64,000 nt of DNA from Jiella flava (GCF_017349315.1 NZ_JAFMPP010000006.1:186001-250000), one strand, 5' to 3'. Shown: positions 9,349-19,381, counted from the stretch's first letter. Notes: generated by a model not told the origin, from the sequence alone. Translations and numbers: made by a program.

Positions 9349-11886
9349 TCAGCTTTCATCGATCGCGGTCTTCACCGCGACGGCGAGTTCACGCAAGGAG
9401 AACGGCTTGGCCAGGAAGCCGAATTTCTCGCCCTCCGGCATGTTCTTGGCGAACGCATCCTCGGCATAGCCGGAAACGAAGATGAATTTCAGATCGGGCC
9501 GCGTCTTGCGCATCTCGCGCAGGAGCGTCGGACCGTCCATCTCCGGCATGACAACGTCGGAGACGACAAGATCGATCTCCCCGCCCAGATCTTCGAGAAC
9601 CTCCAGCGCCTCAACGCCCGAGGCCGCTTCGTGGACGTCGTAGCCGCGCATCTTCAGCGCCCGGACATTGCCGGCGCGCACATGGTCTTCGTCCTCGACC
9701 AGAAGAATCGTCGCGGTGCCGGAAAGATCCATCTTGGCATTGGCGGCGGCGGCAGCCGATTCCGGCACCGTGCCGCCGACTTCGCTCGGGATGAAACGCG
9801 GCAGGAAAATCCGGAAGGTGGTTCCCTGCCCCGACTTGGAATCGACGAAGATGAAGCCGTTCGACTGTTTGATGATGCCGTACACCATCGACAGGCCGAG
9901 GCCGGTGCCCTTGCCGATTTCCTTGGTGGTGAAGAAGGGTTCGAACACCCGTTCGGCGACATCCGGCGGCATGCCGGTGCCGGTGTCGGCCACCTCGATG
10001 AGAACGTAATCGCCGTCGACCAGCTCGCCATAGCCGAAACGCCGGGCTTCGCTCGCGCCGACATTGCGGGTCGCGATGGTAATCTTGCCGCCGTCTGGCA
10101 TCGCGTCGCGGGCGTTCTGGACGAGATTGGTGATCACCTGCTCGAATTGGCCGATATCGGCCATCACCGGCCATAGATCGCGGCCGTGCTGGCGTTCCAG
10201 CGTCGCATGGTCGCCGCTCACTCGCTTCAAAAGCAGATGCATGTCGGCGATCACATCGGTGAGGTTGAGCATCTTCGGCCGCATCGTCTGCCGACGCGAA
10301 TAGGCCAGCAGCTGCCGCACCAGCGAGGCGGCCCGGTTGGCGCTCTGCTTGATCAGCAAGAGATCCTGGAACGACGGATCGCCGGTGCGGTGGTTGAGCA
10401 GCAGAAAGTCGACCGACGCGGTGATGATCGTCAAAACGTTGTTGAAATCATGGGCGATGCCGCCGGCGAGATTACCCACCGCCTGCATCTTCTGGCTCTT
10501 GGCGATCTGCTCTTCGAGCGCCCGATGCTCGGTGATGTCGACGCCGTAGAGAATCGCGCATTCCTCGCCGTCAGCGCCGACCTTCGGGACAGCGCTGAGA
10601 TAGAGCCGCACGGTGCGCACCGGCTCGCCCTGAACGTCGATATCAAGCGGCGCGATCCCCGCGCGGCCGGTGCTGGCTTCCGCCAGGGCCTTGCGGAAGG
10701 CGTCGTGGCCATTGTTGCGGATCGCCGTCGAAAAACCCGCCTTTCCCTCGGCCGCGTCGACACCGAAAATCTTGCGGAAGACGGCGTTGGAACGGACCAC
10801 GCGGCCTTCGGGATTCAAGGTCGCGATCGCCATTGGCGACGAGTTGAAGAAACGGGTGAAACGCGCCTCGGCGAGTTCGACCGGCGTTGCCGTATCATAT
10901 TCGCCGCTGCGATCGAGGACGAGGGTGCGCACGATGCCCGGCGCGGCGCTGTCGTCCCGCACCGGCCGCCGCAGCAGCCGAACCGGGAGGCTCGTGCCCG
11001 ATATCGTCTGCAGGTCGAGATCGATGATGCTCTCGACTTCCCCCTTGGCGCTGTCCGCAAAGAGCGCGCGCGAAGCGGGCGTCAAGAAGTCTTCGAACGT
11101 GCGCTGATAGGGTTTGACATCGGCGAGGTCGATGCCGATCCACTCGGCGAGCGTGGCGTTGATATAGGCGATGCGGTGGCCGGAATCGGCGGCGAAGAAG
11201 CCGGCCGGCGCCTTGTCGAGATAATCGATCGCATGCTGCAGATCCTGGAAGGAGCTCTCCTCGTGCTTGCGATCGGCGGTGATGTCGACGATCTGCCAAG
11301 CTTGCATCGCGCCGCTGCGGGTCGCCAGCGGGCGCACCGATACGCGGTACCAGCACGGCGCATTCGCCTCGGTCGGATCAGATGCGGTCAGAGCGTGCGC
11401 CAAGCGGAATTCACGCTGGCCGGAGCGGCCATCGCGAGCAAGATTGGCGAGATAATAGATCGCCTCGGTTGCCTCGGTCTCGCGGGACAAAAGCCGTTCG
11501 AGGCTGCGGATCTCGGCGGGCTTCGACGCGCCGGTCAAGTCGCCATAGGAGCGGTTGGCATAGACGACCTGCCCCTTGCGATCGAGGATCAGAACGCCGG
11601 CATGCGCCGTGTCGACGAAGTCGCGGACAATACCCCCGTCGCTTGCCCGACCCGTCATCCGCACGAAGCCGAGCGCGACGGCGAAAATCGCCACGATCCC
11701 GACCATCGCGAGAAGACCAAAAATCGCCAGCAGCGCCATTTCCCCATAGCGGTGGCCAAGCAGCGCCAAGGCGGCGCTGACGAGAATCAAGGCGCCGCCA
11801 AGAAGCAGAAGGCGCCGCACGCCCGATGCGGCCGCCGTCCGGTCGATCAACGGCTTGTCGATCGTGCCCTGAGCCGCTCCATTCAT
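9349..11886 (-). CDS. cckA: Cell-cycle hybrid histidine kinase CckA
   Basis: An 845-residue inner-membrane hybrid kinase. Two membrane segments lie near residues 25-75, and at least three PAS-like segments follow. The HisKA box AGGIAHDFNN has its phospho-acceptor His near residue 477. A HATPase_c domain follows (NLVQNARDAMPDGG, TGTGMPPDV, GTGLGLSMVYG). The C-terminal receiver domain has its Asp in VVSDVVMPEMDG near residue 775 and AKPF near the end. In alphaproteobacteria CckA phosphorylates ChpT, which feeds CtrA and controls replication, division and motility. The architecture and the HDFNN phospho-acceptor box are diagnostic. It is divergent from the FliO-domain gene, with 408 bases between them. 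Confidence 0.95.
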   Translation of the reverse strand: MNGAAQGTIDKPLIDRTAAASGVRRLLLLGGALILVSAALALLGHRYGEMALLAIFGLLAMVGIVAIFAVALGFVRMTGRASDGGIVRDFVDTAHAGVLILDRKGQVVYANRSYGDLTGASKPAEIRSLERLLSRETEATEAIYYLANLARDGRSGQREFRLAHALTASDPTEANAPCWYRVSVRPLATRSGAMQAWQIVDITADRKHEESSFQDLQHAIDYLDKAPAGFFAADSGHRIAYINATLAEWIGIDLADVKPYQRTFEDFLTPASRALFADSAKGEVESIIDLDLQTISGTSLPVRLLRRPVRDDSAAPGIVRTLVLDRSGEYDTATPVELAEARFTRFFNSSPMAIATLNPEGRVVRSNAVFRKIFGVDAAEGKAGFSTAIRNNGHDAFRKALAEASTGRAGIAPLDIDVQGEPVRTVRLYLSAVPKVGADGEECAILYGVDITEHRALEEQIAKSQKMQAVGNLAGGIAHDFNNVLTIITASVDFLLLNHRTGDPSFQDLLLIKQSANRAASLVRQLLAYSRRQTMRPKMLNLTDVIADMHLLLKRVSGDHATLERQHGRDLWPVMADIGQFEQVITNLVQNARDAMPDGGKITIATRNVGASEARRFGYGELVDGDYVLIEVADTGTGMPPDVAERVFEPFFTTKEIGKGTGLGLSMVYGIIKQSNGFIFVDSKSGQGTTFRIFLPRFIPSEVGGTVPESAAAAANAKMDLSGTATILLVEDEDHVRAGNVRALKMRGYDVHEAASGVEALEVLEDLGGEIDLVVSDVVMPEMDGPTLLREMRKTRPDLKFIFVSGYAEDAFAKNMPEGEKFGFLAKPFSLRELAVAVKTAIDES

Positions 11887-12294
11887 GACCCTTGCCCCTC
11901 TTGCCCTGCCGTCGCCGCAGATTGTGAATCACTTTTCCCGCCAGAGCGAGGCCCTGACAGCTACAGGATCGGGAGAAGAAGCAAAATTACTTTTCAAACT
12001 GATCGAGACCGGTCCGACCGACATGATACCACACTCCACACCGGCTCTCGGGTGTTGAACCAGCCGCGGCCACCGACTGTGATTCGCTCTTGGCTCACGG
12101 GCACTATATCAGCCGGGGCTTGCCCGAAGTCCCTCACGGACGCGATTCGGGTCTTGGTAGAGAAATGCAATTTCGGCTGCACGGCCGATGCTGTAGGCAT
12201 CAATCGGCCTTGCCCGACAGACGAATATGCGGCACCGGTTCTAGCGTGATTTTTCATGCCCGAGGGCCGATGCCGACCAGGAGTAGACAACGAC
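11887..12294. other. Intergenic region between divergent cckA and the FliO-domain gene
   Basis: About 400 bases without a credible gene. Both genes start outward from here, so two promoters are expected. I saw no convincing sigma-70 pair, no CtrA-type TTAA-N7-TTAA site and no strong hairpin. The ribosome-binding site AGGAG for the FliO-domain gene lies at its right end, about 11 bases before the ATG. Confidence 0.5.
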
Positions 12295-14049
12295 ATGCCG
12301 CAGTGGATCATCGATATTTTCGGGGACAGTCTGGCGCCGTTCGTGTGGGTTGCGGTCGTCGCGGCCCTTGTCTGCACACTCGCGATCGTTGTCCTGTTGA
12401 TGGCCAAAAAGCTGATGGCAGGCGGCGTCAAGATTGGGCCGAAGGTCAAGGCACCGCGGCTCCAAGTGCTTGACGTCGTTCGGGTCGACGAGAAGCGCAA
12501 GCTGGTCCTGGTCCGTCGCGACGAAGTCGAACATCTGGTGCTTGTCGGCGGCCAGACCGACATTCTGGTGGAGGGATCGATCCTGCGCCTGCCGAGCCCA
12601 GCGCGCGGCAGGCCGAGCGACGGCGACGCCCGGCTCGATAGTCCGGCGATGGCGCCCCAGCAGCCACGCGTCGCCGCTGCGCCGCCGGTGGCAGGCGGAA
12701 CGACGACGACGCCTCGACAGGAGCCCCGGCGCGACAGCCAACCGGCGCCGCAGCGCGCACCTGCCGTCGCAGCGGTCCCAGCGCCGGCCGCGCCGGTCCT
12801 CGCCCCTCAGCCGACACCGCCGCGCCGCGCCGCGCCAACACCCGGCGCCGCGCCGGCCCCTGAGATCAATCTCGACCGCGCTCGCCCCGTCGAGGCCAAA
12901 TCCCCGCGCAGCCAGGCAGCAACCCGCGCCGAGCCCGCTTTGCCGCCGGCAACGCCGTCGACCGACCGCCACATTCCGTTGAGCGAGCGACTGCCGCGCC
13001 TGCGGCCGGCCGCGCCCCGCGCCGAGGTTCCGACGGAACGCGCCGCGCCGCAGCCCGCGATGCCCTTGGCCGAGCGGGCCTCGCTCAATCCCTCCACCCA
13101 TCCGTTTTCGCGGGCAACGCCGACCCTTCCCAGCAAGGCCGAGCCGGATCTTTCGATGGCACCGGTCGCCGAGCCGGCTCCCCGTCCGTCCGGTCGCATT
13201 GAACCGCAGCTTGCCATGCCCGGCGAGACTTATTCGGATGCCCGACTCGAACCAGAGCCGGCTCGTCGTGAAGCACGTGCCCTGCGTCCAGCAGGGGATC
13301 GCACGTCCGGCGACGGCGATGCGGCCACGGCGCCCCTGCCCTCCGGCAGCGGCGATGTCGAGTGGCCGAGCGCGGACACCCAAGCGAGACCCCGCCCGCT
13401 TTCGGTCCGCAGCTTCGTCAGCGCGGTCCAGAGCCGCGACACCTCGGAGCGCGGCGTTGCCGCGGTTTCGAGCGCCGGGCCGAAAATCCCGGCCCGCGCG
13501 GCTGAGCCGCGACCGGTCCCCACCGGCCCTGGACCGGCGGCCCCCCATCTTCCGCAAGCCGAGTCGCGCAAGACAATCGAACAACCGGCGCCCCAGGCCT
13601 CAGCCGAGAAGAATGCCCTCGAAAAGAGCCTAGAGGACTTCTTGGCCGCCGAACTTCATTCGAGCCTCGCCGAAGAAGCCTTGGAGGCAAAAGAACCTCG
13701 TCCGCCCCAGCCAAAGCCGGCGGCAACGCCAGCCAAGGCGACCGCAAGTGACATCGCCGAACACCCTGCGCCGGCGTCGGCGCCTGCGCAGGCCAAGCCA
13801 TCCCCCTCCGAGCCGGTTCCGACAGCAAAACCGAAACCCGCGCCATCGTCGGCGGACCCCCAGCCGGCTGCAAAGCCCAAGAGCGATAGTCCCGAAACAG
13901 TCATGCCAATTCCCCACCCGCTCTCGGCAACGGCACAGGGTAAGGTCGACACGCCGCAAGCTGCCGAGCTTGATCTCGAAGAGGAGATGAAACGCCTCCT
14001 CGGCGAACTCGGCGCCACTACGGCCGAAAGCGACAAAAAAACCAAATAG
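12295..14049 (+). CDS. FliO-domain membrane protein with long Pro/Ala-rich tail
   Basis: A 584-residue protein. Residues 1-12 are probably periplasmic, and one membrane helix spans about 14-36. A basic cytoplasmic FliO-like domain follows at about 45-100 (LVLVRRDEVEHLVLVGGQTDILVEG). The next roughly 440 residues are very rich in Pro, Ala, Arg and Glu and are surely disordered. A short helical C-terminus ends in LDLEEEMKRLLGELGATT. FliO normally helps assemble the flagellar export gate and is about 100-150 residues long. No flagellar gene is near, so the role here is unproven. I chose the ATG at 12295 because AGGAG precedes it and the hydrophobic N-terminus begins there. Confidence 0.72.
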   Translation: MPQWIIDIFGDSLAPFVWVAVVAALVCTLAIVVLLMAKKLMAGGVKIGPKVKAPRLQVLDVVRVDEKRKLVLVRRDEVEHLVLVGGQTDILVEGSILRLPSPARGRPSDGDARLDSPAMAPQQPRVAAAPPVAGGTTTTPRQEPRRDSQPAPQRAPAVAAVPAPAAPVLAPQPTPPRRAAPTPGAAPAPEINLDRARPVEAKSPRSQAATRAEPALPPATPSTDRHIPLSERLPRLRPAAPRAEVPTERAAPQPAMPLAERASLNPSTHPFSRATPTLPSKAEPDLSMAPVAEPAPRPSGRIEPQLAMPGETYSDARLEPEPARREARALRPAGDRTSGDGDAATAPLPSGSGDVEWPSADTQARPRPLSVRSFVSAVQSRDTSERGVAAVSSAGPKIPARAAEPRPVPTGPGPAAPHLPQAESRKTIEQPAPQASAEKNALEKSLEDFLAAELHSSLAEEALEAKEPRPPQPKPAATPAKATASDIAEHPAPASAPAQAKPSPSEPVPTAKPKPAPSSADPQPAAKPKSDSPETVMPIPHPLSATAQGKVDTPQAAELDLEEEMKRLLGELGATTAESDKKTK

Positions 14050-14081
14050 ACACGAGCGATTTGGGAGTTCCGGCGCGACGC

Positions 14082-14122
14082 AAAAAACCCGATCGCGACG
14101 ATTGGGAAATCGCGACCGGGTT
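14082..14122 (-). terminator. Intrinsic terminator of the tat-nlpD gene block (possibly bidirectional)
   Basis: A 13-position stem with one mismatch (14086-14098 with 14110-14122). On the minus strand it is followed by six T (the complement of the A-run at 14082-14087), the right polarity for ending nlpD transcription. On the plus strand TTCTTT follows, so it may also stop the FliO-domain gene. Confidence 0.85.
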
Positions 14123-14220
14123 CTTTGACGCCTGGAGGTCGGCGTTTGACGGAGCGAAAGCCTCCGGACGGCGCGGGCCAAATGTCCGTTGGGATGCGCA
14201 TCGCTTGGCTGCCGCACATC

Positions 14221-14274
14221 TGAGAGCGCCGCATCGGGCTTTGCCGAAAATCGATCCCGATTGTCGGCCGGATT
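14221..14274 (-). repeat. RIME1-like palindromic repeat, copy A (internally deleted)
   Basis: The minus strand reads GGCCGACAATCGGGATCGATTTTCGGCAAAGCCCGATGC (in two halves around the palindrome centre) and then jumps directly to GGCGCTCTCA, which matches the far end of the full-length copy at 54987-55095. The middle (about 50 bases with the second palindrome) is missing, so this copy looks like an internal deletion derivative. Confidence 0.75.
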
Positions 14275-14349
14275 CGTTCACTCGTGTGAAACCCGATGGA
14301 TCTTCTCACCCGCATGCGAGCGGCGGCGTGGCGCTTTAGGCCCTGCCCG

Positions 14350-15696
14350 TTACTGGAGATATTGCGCCGGATTGACCGGGGCCGAGTTCTTGCGAACCTC
14401 GAAGTGCAGAATCGGCACGGTGGTGTCGCCGGTCATGCCCGATTTGGCGATGATCTGCCCCCGGCGCACGTCGTCGCCCTTCTTTACGAGCAGGTCTTCG
14501 GCATTGCCATAGACCGTGACGAGACCGTCCTCGTGCTTGACGAGCACCGTGTTGCCGAATTCCTTGAGGCCGTTGCCGGCATAGATGACCACGCCGTTCT
14601 CGGCGGCCTTCACCGGCGTCCCGCGCGGCACCGAAATGTTGATACCGTCATTGCGCTTGCCATCCACTTTCTCGCCGAAGCGATTGATGACCCGGCCCTG
14701 CACCGGCCAGCGGAAGGCGCTGATGCCCGTCGAATTCGGCGCGACCGCCGCGACGTCGCGGGCGATGTCGGCCTTCACCGATCCGGTCTCCGTCTTGTCG
14801 ACCTTTGGCTCAGCCTGGGCGATGCGCCCGCTCTTGCTGGCGGTGACTTCGCTGTCCTCGCGCTTGGCCTCCGCCATTTTGACGCTCGGCGCGGGTTCAC
14901 GCGTCGCCGTATGAGCGGCGGGGGGCGCCGAGATGCGGCTGCGCGTGTCCGCCGCAGCGACGGTGCGGCTGTGAATTTGGGTCTGGCTTGCGACCGTTCC
15001 CCCTGCCGGAATGGTCAGACGCTGACCGAGGCGGACGGTGTCGGAGGTCATACCGTTGGCCTGCCGGATCGCGGCAGCCGAGACGCCGGTCCGCCGGGCG
15101 ATCCCGAGCAGCGTATCGCCGGATTCGACGGTGATCGTGCCGGCCGCCGTGCGGCTGGCCGCGCGGCGCTCCTGGGTCGAAGCCGGGCGCTCGTTGAGCG
15201 GGCGGGACTGAGGCACGGCGAGCCGCGCTGCTTCAGCCTGCAAGGTCGACGGCGGGGCGCCGCGGGTGATCGGCGTGCCGTCGCGCGAGGCCATGTGGGC
15301 GGGTGCCGGCATCGAGGGCTGAGAAACCGGCGCCGACTGCTGAACCTGGCTGGATGTGCGATATGACGGCGGCGGCGGCAGCTGGCTGCGCTCCATCTGC
15401 TGACCCGATTCGGCGGCCGGATAAGGCTGCGACTGTGGGCTTGGCAGGAAGCCGCCACCGCCGGTATTGCCGCTCGGCGCGATGCCACCGGTCGCCATCC
15501 CGTCGACGGCACCGGGATAGGGCTGGGAAGCGTCCGACTGCTGCACGGGAACCGTCTGTGGAACGGCGCCCGTATAGAAGCCATCGTCGAAACGCGCGAT
15601 GTTGCCGCTACAGCCAGCGAGGAAGGCCGCCATGGCGATTGTGGCGGCGGAACCGAACATGCGTCGGCGCGAATGGCTCAACACGAGTAAGCGCAT
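14350..15696 (-). CDS. nlpD: NlpD/DipM-type LytM-domain lipoprotein with LysM
   Basis: A 448-residue envelope protein. It has a lipoprotein signal ending in the lipobox LAGC, a Pro/Gln/Ser-rich linker, a LysM domain around residues 188-233 (ITVESGDTLLGIARRTGV) and a C-terminal M23/LytM domain. The LytM zinc motifs are degenerate: the usual HxGxD is NDGIN here and the HxH region reads VYGNA, so it is probably an activator of amidases during septum splitting, not a peptidase. I chose the ATG at 15696, which has AAAGGGA upstream; an upstream in-frame ATG at 15729 lengthens the signal needlessly. It ends a co-directional series with pcm, surE, serS and tat genes. Confidence 0.9.
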   Translation of the reverse strand: MRLLVLSHSRRRMFGSAATIAMAAFLAGCSGNIARFDDGFYTGAVPQTVPVQQSDASQPYPGAVDGMATGGIAPSGNTGGGGFLPSPQSQPYPAAESGQQMERSQLPPPPSYRTSSQVQQSAPVSQPSMPAPAHMASRDGTPITRGAPPSTLQAEAARLAVPQSRPLNERPASTQERRAASRTAAGTITVESGDTLLGIARRTGVSAAAIRQANGMTSDTVRLGQRLTIPAGGTVASQTQIHSRTVAAADTRSRISAPPAAHTATREPAPSVKMAEAKREDSEVTASKSGRIAQAEPKVDKTETGSVKADIARDVAAVAPNSTGISAFRWPVQGRVINRFGEKVDGKRNDGINISVPRGTPVKAAENGVVIYAGNGLKEFGNTVLVKHEDGLVTVYGNAEDLLVKKGDDVRRGQIIAKSGMTGDTTVPILHFEVRKNSAPVNPAQYLQ

Positions 15697-15833
15697 CACA
15701 GTCCCTTTGGTAGGCGATGAAATCTTCAAGGAACATTGAAGCGCGTTAATCTTACTGCTCGGTTAAGTCCTCCGGTCAAAAGATGAATTTTCGCAGGCTC
15801 GGCAAAGCGGCCGGACGGTGTGGCCGTTCGGCG

Positions 15834-16484
15834 TCACAGGACGTCGGCCTTGCCGAAAGCGACCGCCTGATAGCGCACGGTGCCAAGATCCTCGCGCTCG
15901 AAGCGGCTGCCGACCTTGCGCAATCGCACCAGCTCTTGCTGACCATCGCCGGGCCCGATCGCGCAGATGAGAGCCGAATGCGGCCCGAGCTGATCAAGGA
16001 ACTGCTTGGGCGGCGCGGGAAAGGCGCTGTGGATGATGATGCGGTGGTAGGGGCTGCCGCTCGCAAATCCCTCGCGCCCATCCTCGAAGATCGCGGTGAC
16101 ATTGCTGATGCCGAGCTCGCGAAAGCGCTGCGAGGCGCTTTTCAACAGCCGCCGATAGCGATCGAAGGTGGTGACATGGCCGACGATCCGCGCCAGCAGG
16201 GCGGTGACATAACCGCTGCCCGTCCCGATCTCCAACACCCGCTGTTCCGGCTGCGGTTCCAGCCAGTTGGCCAGACGCACCGCCGCCAGCGCCCCAGGCA
16301 TGGTCTCGCCGCACTCGATCGGCGCGGTGCGATTCTCATACGGGTCGTCGATGCCAGCCGGCACGAACAGCCGGCGCGGCACGCTCTCAACCGCCTTCAG
16401 CAAAGCCGGCGACATATGCGGCTCGCCGCGTAGCCGAAAAAGGAATTCGGCCAGCCGCTCGCGGTCGCCCTCCGGCGCGGTCAT
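15834..16484 (-). CDS. pcm: Protein-L-isoaspartate O-methyltransferase
   Basis: A 216-residue SAM-dependent methyltransferase that repairs isoaspartyl residues in ageing proteins. The SAM-binding motif [17 protein letters not shown], lies near residues 80-95 and is preceded by a stretch typical of the family ([16 protein letters not shown]). It starts with an ATG overlapping the surE stop by 4 bases (ATGA), so the two are translationally coupled. The surE-pcm-nlpD order is widely conserved in proteobacteria and supports the call. Confidence 0.93.
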   Translation of the reverse strand: MTAPEGDRERLAEFLFRLRGEPHMSPALLKAVESVPRRLFVPAGIDDPYENRTAPIECGETMPGALAAVRLANWLEPQPEQRVLEIGTGSGYVTALLARIVGHVTTFDRYRRLLKSASQRFRELGISNVTAIFEDGREGFASGSPYHRIIIHSAFPAPPKQFLDQLGPHSALICAIGPGDGQQELVRLRKVGSRFEREDLGTVRYQAVAFGKADVL

Positions 16485-17236
16485 TTGAGAGCGTCGGCGA
16501 GCTGGCCACGCAGCTTTTCCGCCGTCAGATCGAGTTGCAGCGGCGTGACGGAGATATAGCCGGCATTGACCGCCGCAATGTCGGATTCGGCGACGTCGGG
16601 ACCGATCTGGCGACCGAATTTCAGCCAGAAATACGGAAAACCCCGGCCATCCCGGCGCTCTTCAAGCCCCAGCGAATAGTCGAGCTTGCCCTGTCGCGTG
16701 ACCGCGATGCCCGCCACCGCCTCGGCTTCGACCGCCGGGAAGTTGACGTTCAAGAGATGGCCGTCCGGCAAATCGAAGGCGGCGAGCTTCTCGATCACGG
16801 CCGGAGCGTGAGTCTCCGTCGTCTTCCAGAGCGCTTCGCGCTCCGTATCGGGGCTGAACGCCTGACTGAGAGCGAGCGAGCGAATGCCGAGCATCATGCC
16901 CTCCATGGCGCCCGCCACGGTGCCGGAATAGCTGATGTCCTCGCAGATGTTCTGCCCGGCATTGACACCCGATAGCACCAGATCCGGCAGATCGTCCATG
17001 ACCTTGCGCACCGCCATGATGACGCAGTCGGTCGGCGTGCCGCGCACGGCGAAGCGCCTTTCGTCGAGCTGGCGCAGCCGCAGCGGCGAGGACAACGTCA
17101 GCGAGTGTGACAGGCCGCTCTGGTCGGTCTCGGGCGCGACGGTCCAGACGTCGTCCGAGAGCTGGCGCGCCACCCGCTCCAGGACCGCGAGGCCTTCGGC
17201 GTTGATGCCGTCGTCATTGGTGATGAGAATGCGCAT
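16481..17236 (-). CDS. surE: 5'/3'-nucleotidase SurE
   Basis: A 251-residue metal-dependent nucleoside monophosphate phosphatase, cytoplasmic, linked to stationary-phase survival. The N-terminus [15 protein letters not shown] carries the DD metal ligands, [10 protein letters not shown] gives the conserved Ser and Asn, and [10 protein letters not shown] follows. The length is normal for the family. It starts two bases after the serS stop and overlaps pcm, so serS, surE and pcm almost certainly share a transcript. Confidence 0.96.
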   Translation of the reverse strand: MRILITNDDGINAEGLAVLERVARQLSDDVWTVAPETDQSGLSHSLTLSSPLRLRQLDERRFAVRGTPTDCVIMAVRKVMDDLPDLVLSGVNAGQNICEDISYSGTVAGAMEGMMLGIRSLALSQAFSPDTEREALWKTTETHAPAVIEKLAAFDLPDGHLLNVNFPAVEAEAVAGIAVTRQGKLDYSLGLEERRDGRGFPYFWLKFGRQIGPDVAESDIAAVNAGYISVTPLQLDLTAEKLRGQLADALK

Positions 17237-17238
17237 GG

Positions 17239-18519
17239 TCAGGCAACCGCGATCGTCTCGATACCGCCCATATAGGGGCGCAGAGCCTCTGGCACCGTGA
17301 TGCTGCCGTCGGCGTTCTGATAGTTTTCCATCACCGCGATCAGCGCCCGCCCGAGGGCGACGCCGGAGCCGTTCAGCGTGTGGACGAAACGCTGGGCCTT
17401 CTCGCCAGCGACCTTATAGCGGGCGTTCATCCGCCGCGCCTGGAAATCGCCGCAGACCGAACAGCTGGAAATCTCGCGGTACATGCCCTGCCCGGGCAGC
17501 CAAACTTCGATATCGAAGGTCTTGCGGGCGCCAAAGCCCATGTCGCCGGTGCACAGCGCCACGACGCGATAGGCAAGACCGAGGCGCTTCAACACCTCCT
17601 CGGCGCAAGCGGTCATCCGGTCGAGTTCGGCGATCGAGCCGTCCTCGTCGGTGACCGAAACCAGTTCGACCTTATAGAACTGATGCTGGCGCAGCATCCC
17701 GCGCTGGTCGCGACCGGCGGCCCCGGCCTCCGAGCGGAAGCACGGCGTCAGCGCCGTCACCCGGATCGGCAGATCGGCGGCATCGAGCGTCGTCTCGCGG
17801 ACCAGGTTGGTCAGCGTCACCTCGGCTGTCGGGATCAGCCAACGGCCCTCGCTGGTGTGGAACAGGTCTTCGGCAAATTTCGGCAGTTGGCCGGTGCCGA
17901 AGAGGGCTTCGTCGCGCACCAGCAGCGGAACGACCGTTTCCTGATAGCCGTGCTCGCCGGTGTGGAGATCGAGCATGAACTGCCCGAGCGCCCGTTCGAG
18001 CCGCGCGAGCTGACCTTTGAGAATGGTGAAGCGGGCGCCCGAGATCTTGGCAGCCTGCTCGAACTCCATCATGCCGAGGGCTTCGCCGAGGTCGAAATGC
18101 TCCTTCGCGGCAAAATCGAAGCGCGGCGGCTCACCGACCTTGCGAACCTCGACATTATCGGCCTCGTCCGCCCCGATCGGCACGTCGTCGAGGGGCACGT
18201 TCGGGATCCGGGCGAGCGCGTCCTCAAGCTCTGCGTCGATCCGGCGTTCCGTCTCCTCGCCGTCCTGAATCTCGGCCTTGATGCTGCCGACTTCCTCGAT
18301 CAGCGCGTCGGCCCGCGCCGCATCACCCGAGCCCTTGGCCTTGCCGATTTCCTTGGAGGCTTCGTTACGCCGGTTCTGCAGATCCTGCAGCACCTTCAAA
18401 TGATCGCGGCGGCGTTCGTCGAGCTTGATGAGATCCATCGCCATGGCCGGCGCGCCGCGCGTTTCCAACGCTTTGTCCAGTTTGTCAGGATTGTCTCGGA
18501 TCCATTTGATATCGAGCAT
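17239..18519 (-). CDS. serS: Seryl-tRNA synthetase
   Basis: A 426-residue class II aminoacyl-tRNA synthetase. An N-terminal coiled-coil tRNA-binding arm (about residues 25-105) is followed by the catalytic core, with motif 2-like [24 protein letters not shown] and motif 3-like [19 protein letters not shown]. The N-terminus [14 protein letters not shown] is typical, and GAGGGG precedes the start. It lies in the conserved tatC-serS-surE order of rhizobia. Confidence 0.97.
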   Translation of the reverse strand: MLDIKWIRDNPDKLDKALETRGAPAMAMDLIKLDERRRDHLKVLQDLQNRRNEASKEIGKAKGSGDAARADALIEEVGSIKAEIQDGEETERRIDAELEDALARIPNVPLDDVPIGADEADNVEVRKVGEPPRFDFAAKEHFDLGEALGMMEFEQAAKISGARFTILKGQLARLERALGQFMLDLHTGEHGYQETVVPLLVRDEALFGTGQLPKFAEDLFHTSEGRWLIPTAEVTLTNLVRETTLDAADLPIRVTALTPCFRSEAGAAGRDQRGMLRQHQFYKVELVSVTDEDGSIAELDRMTACAEEVLKRLGLAYRVVALCTGDMGFGARKTFDIEVWLPGQGMYREISSCSVCGDFQARRMNARYKVAGEKAQRFVHTLNGSGVALGRALIAVMENYQNADGSITVPEALRPYMGGIETIAVA

Positions 18520-18565
18520 ATTCCCCTCGTCTTAAGCGGCGAGGGACGGTCAGGCGCCGCTGCCC

Positions 18566-19381
18566 TTAGGCCTCAGATTGCGCCTCGCCCTCGGCGGCGG
18601 TCTCCGCCCTCTTCTTCTCGATCATCCGCGCCGCCAGAATGGAGATCTCGTAGAGAAGGATCGTCGGCATCGCAAGGCCGATCTGAGACATCGGATCGGG
18701 TGGCGTCAGCACCGCCGCCGCGACGAATGCCAATACGATGGCGTATTTGCGTTTCGACGAAAGACCCTTGGATGAGGTGATACCGGCGCGCACCAAAAGC
18801 GTCGCGACAACCGGCAGCTGGAACACCAGACCGAAGGCGAAGATCAGCGTCATGATCAGCGACAGATATTCGGAGACGCGCGGCAACAGCTGGATCGTCG
18901 CCTCGCCGCTGCCGCCGGACTGCTGCATCGACAGGAAGAACCACATCACCATTGGGGTGAAGAAGAAATAGACCAGCGCCGCGCCCATCAGGAACAACAG
19001 CGGCGTCGCCACCAGATAGGGCACGAAGGCCTGCCGCTCGTTGCGATACAGCCCCGGCGCGACGAATTTGTAGATCTGCGAGGCGATCAGCGGGAAGGCC
19101 AGGAAGAACCCGCCAAAGGCCGCGATCTTCACCTGGGTGAAGAAGAACTCTTGCGGCGCGGTATAGATCAGCTCGACCTGCTTGCCGGTCATCCCCGCCC
19201 AGCCGGTCGCCGTCTGATACGGAACGACGAGCAGGTTGAAGATCGGCTTGGCGAAATAGAAGCAGATCAGAAAGGCGATGAAGAAGCCGGCGATCGACCA
19301 GATCAGCCGCCGTCGCAATTCGATCAGATGCTCGATCAGCGGGGCGGAAGACGCCTCGATCTCGTCGTCGCGGCTGGTCAC
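18566..19381 (-). CDS. tatC: Sec-independent protein translocase TatC
   Basis: A 271-residue polytopic inner-membrane protein with about six hydrophobic segments. It forms, with TatB, the receptor for twin-arginine signal peptides. The conserved N-terminal MxxHLxELRxRL region appears here as LIEHLIELRRRL near residues 16-27, and FxxPLIxxQIxxFVxPGLY-like sequence follows. The start ATG overlaps the tatB stop (ATGA). One likely Tat substrate in this window is the GH25 protein at 51.3 kb. Confidence 0.96.
   Translation of the reverse strand: MTSRDDEIEASSAPLIEHLIELRRRLIWSIAGFFIAFLICFYFAKPIFNLLVVPYQTATGWAGMTGKQVELIYTAPQEFFFTQVKIAAFGGFFLAFPLIASQIYKFVAPGLYRNERQAFVPYLVATPLLFLMGAALVYFFFTPMVMWFFLSMQQSGGSGEATIQLLPRVSEYLSLIMTLIFAFGLVFQLPVVATLLVRAGITSSKGLSSKRKYAIVLAFVAAAVLTPPDPMSQIGLAMPTILLYEISILAARMIEKKRAETAAEGEAQSEA

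Larger units (their letters stand above)
14050..14349. other. Convergent intergenic region with terminator and truncated repeat element
   Basis: A 300-base gap between the FliO-domain gene and nlpD. It contains an intrinsic terminator near the left end and an internally deleted copy of the dispersed palindromic repeat at 14221-14274. Nothing else was recognised. Confidence 0.6.

Noticed and set aside
10186-12249. 687-codon open frame opposite cckA
   Set aside because: Shadow of the reverse strand of cckA; composition typical of antisense frames and no recognisable motif.
12241-13584. 447-codon minus-strand frame opposite the FliO-domain gene
   Set aside because: Mirror of the Pro/Ala-rich coding sequence; the plus-strand frame has a membrane helix, FliO domain and ribosome-binding site.
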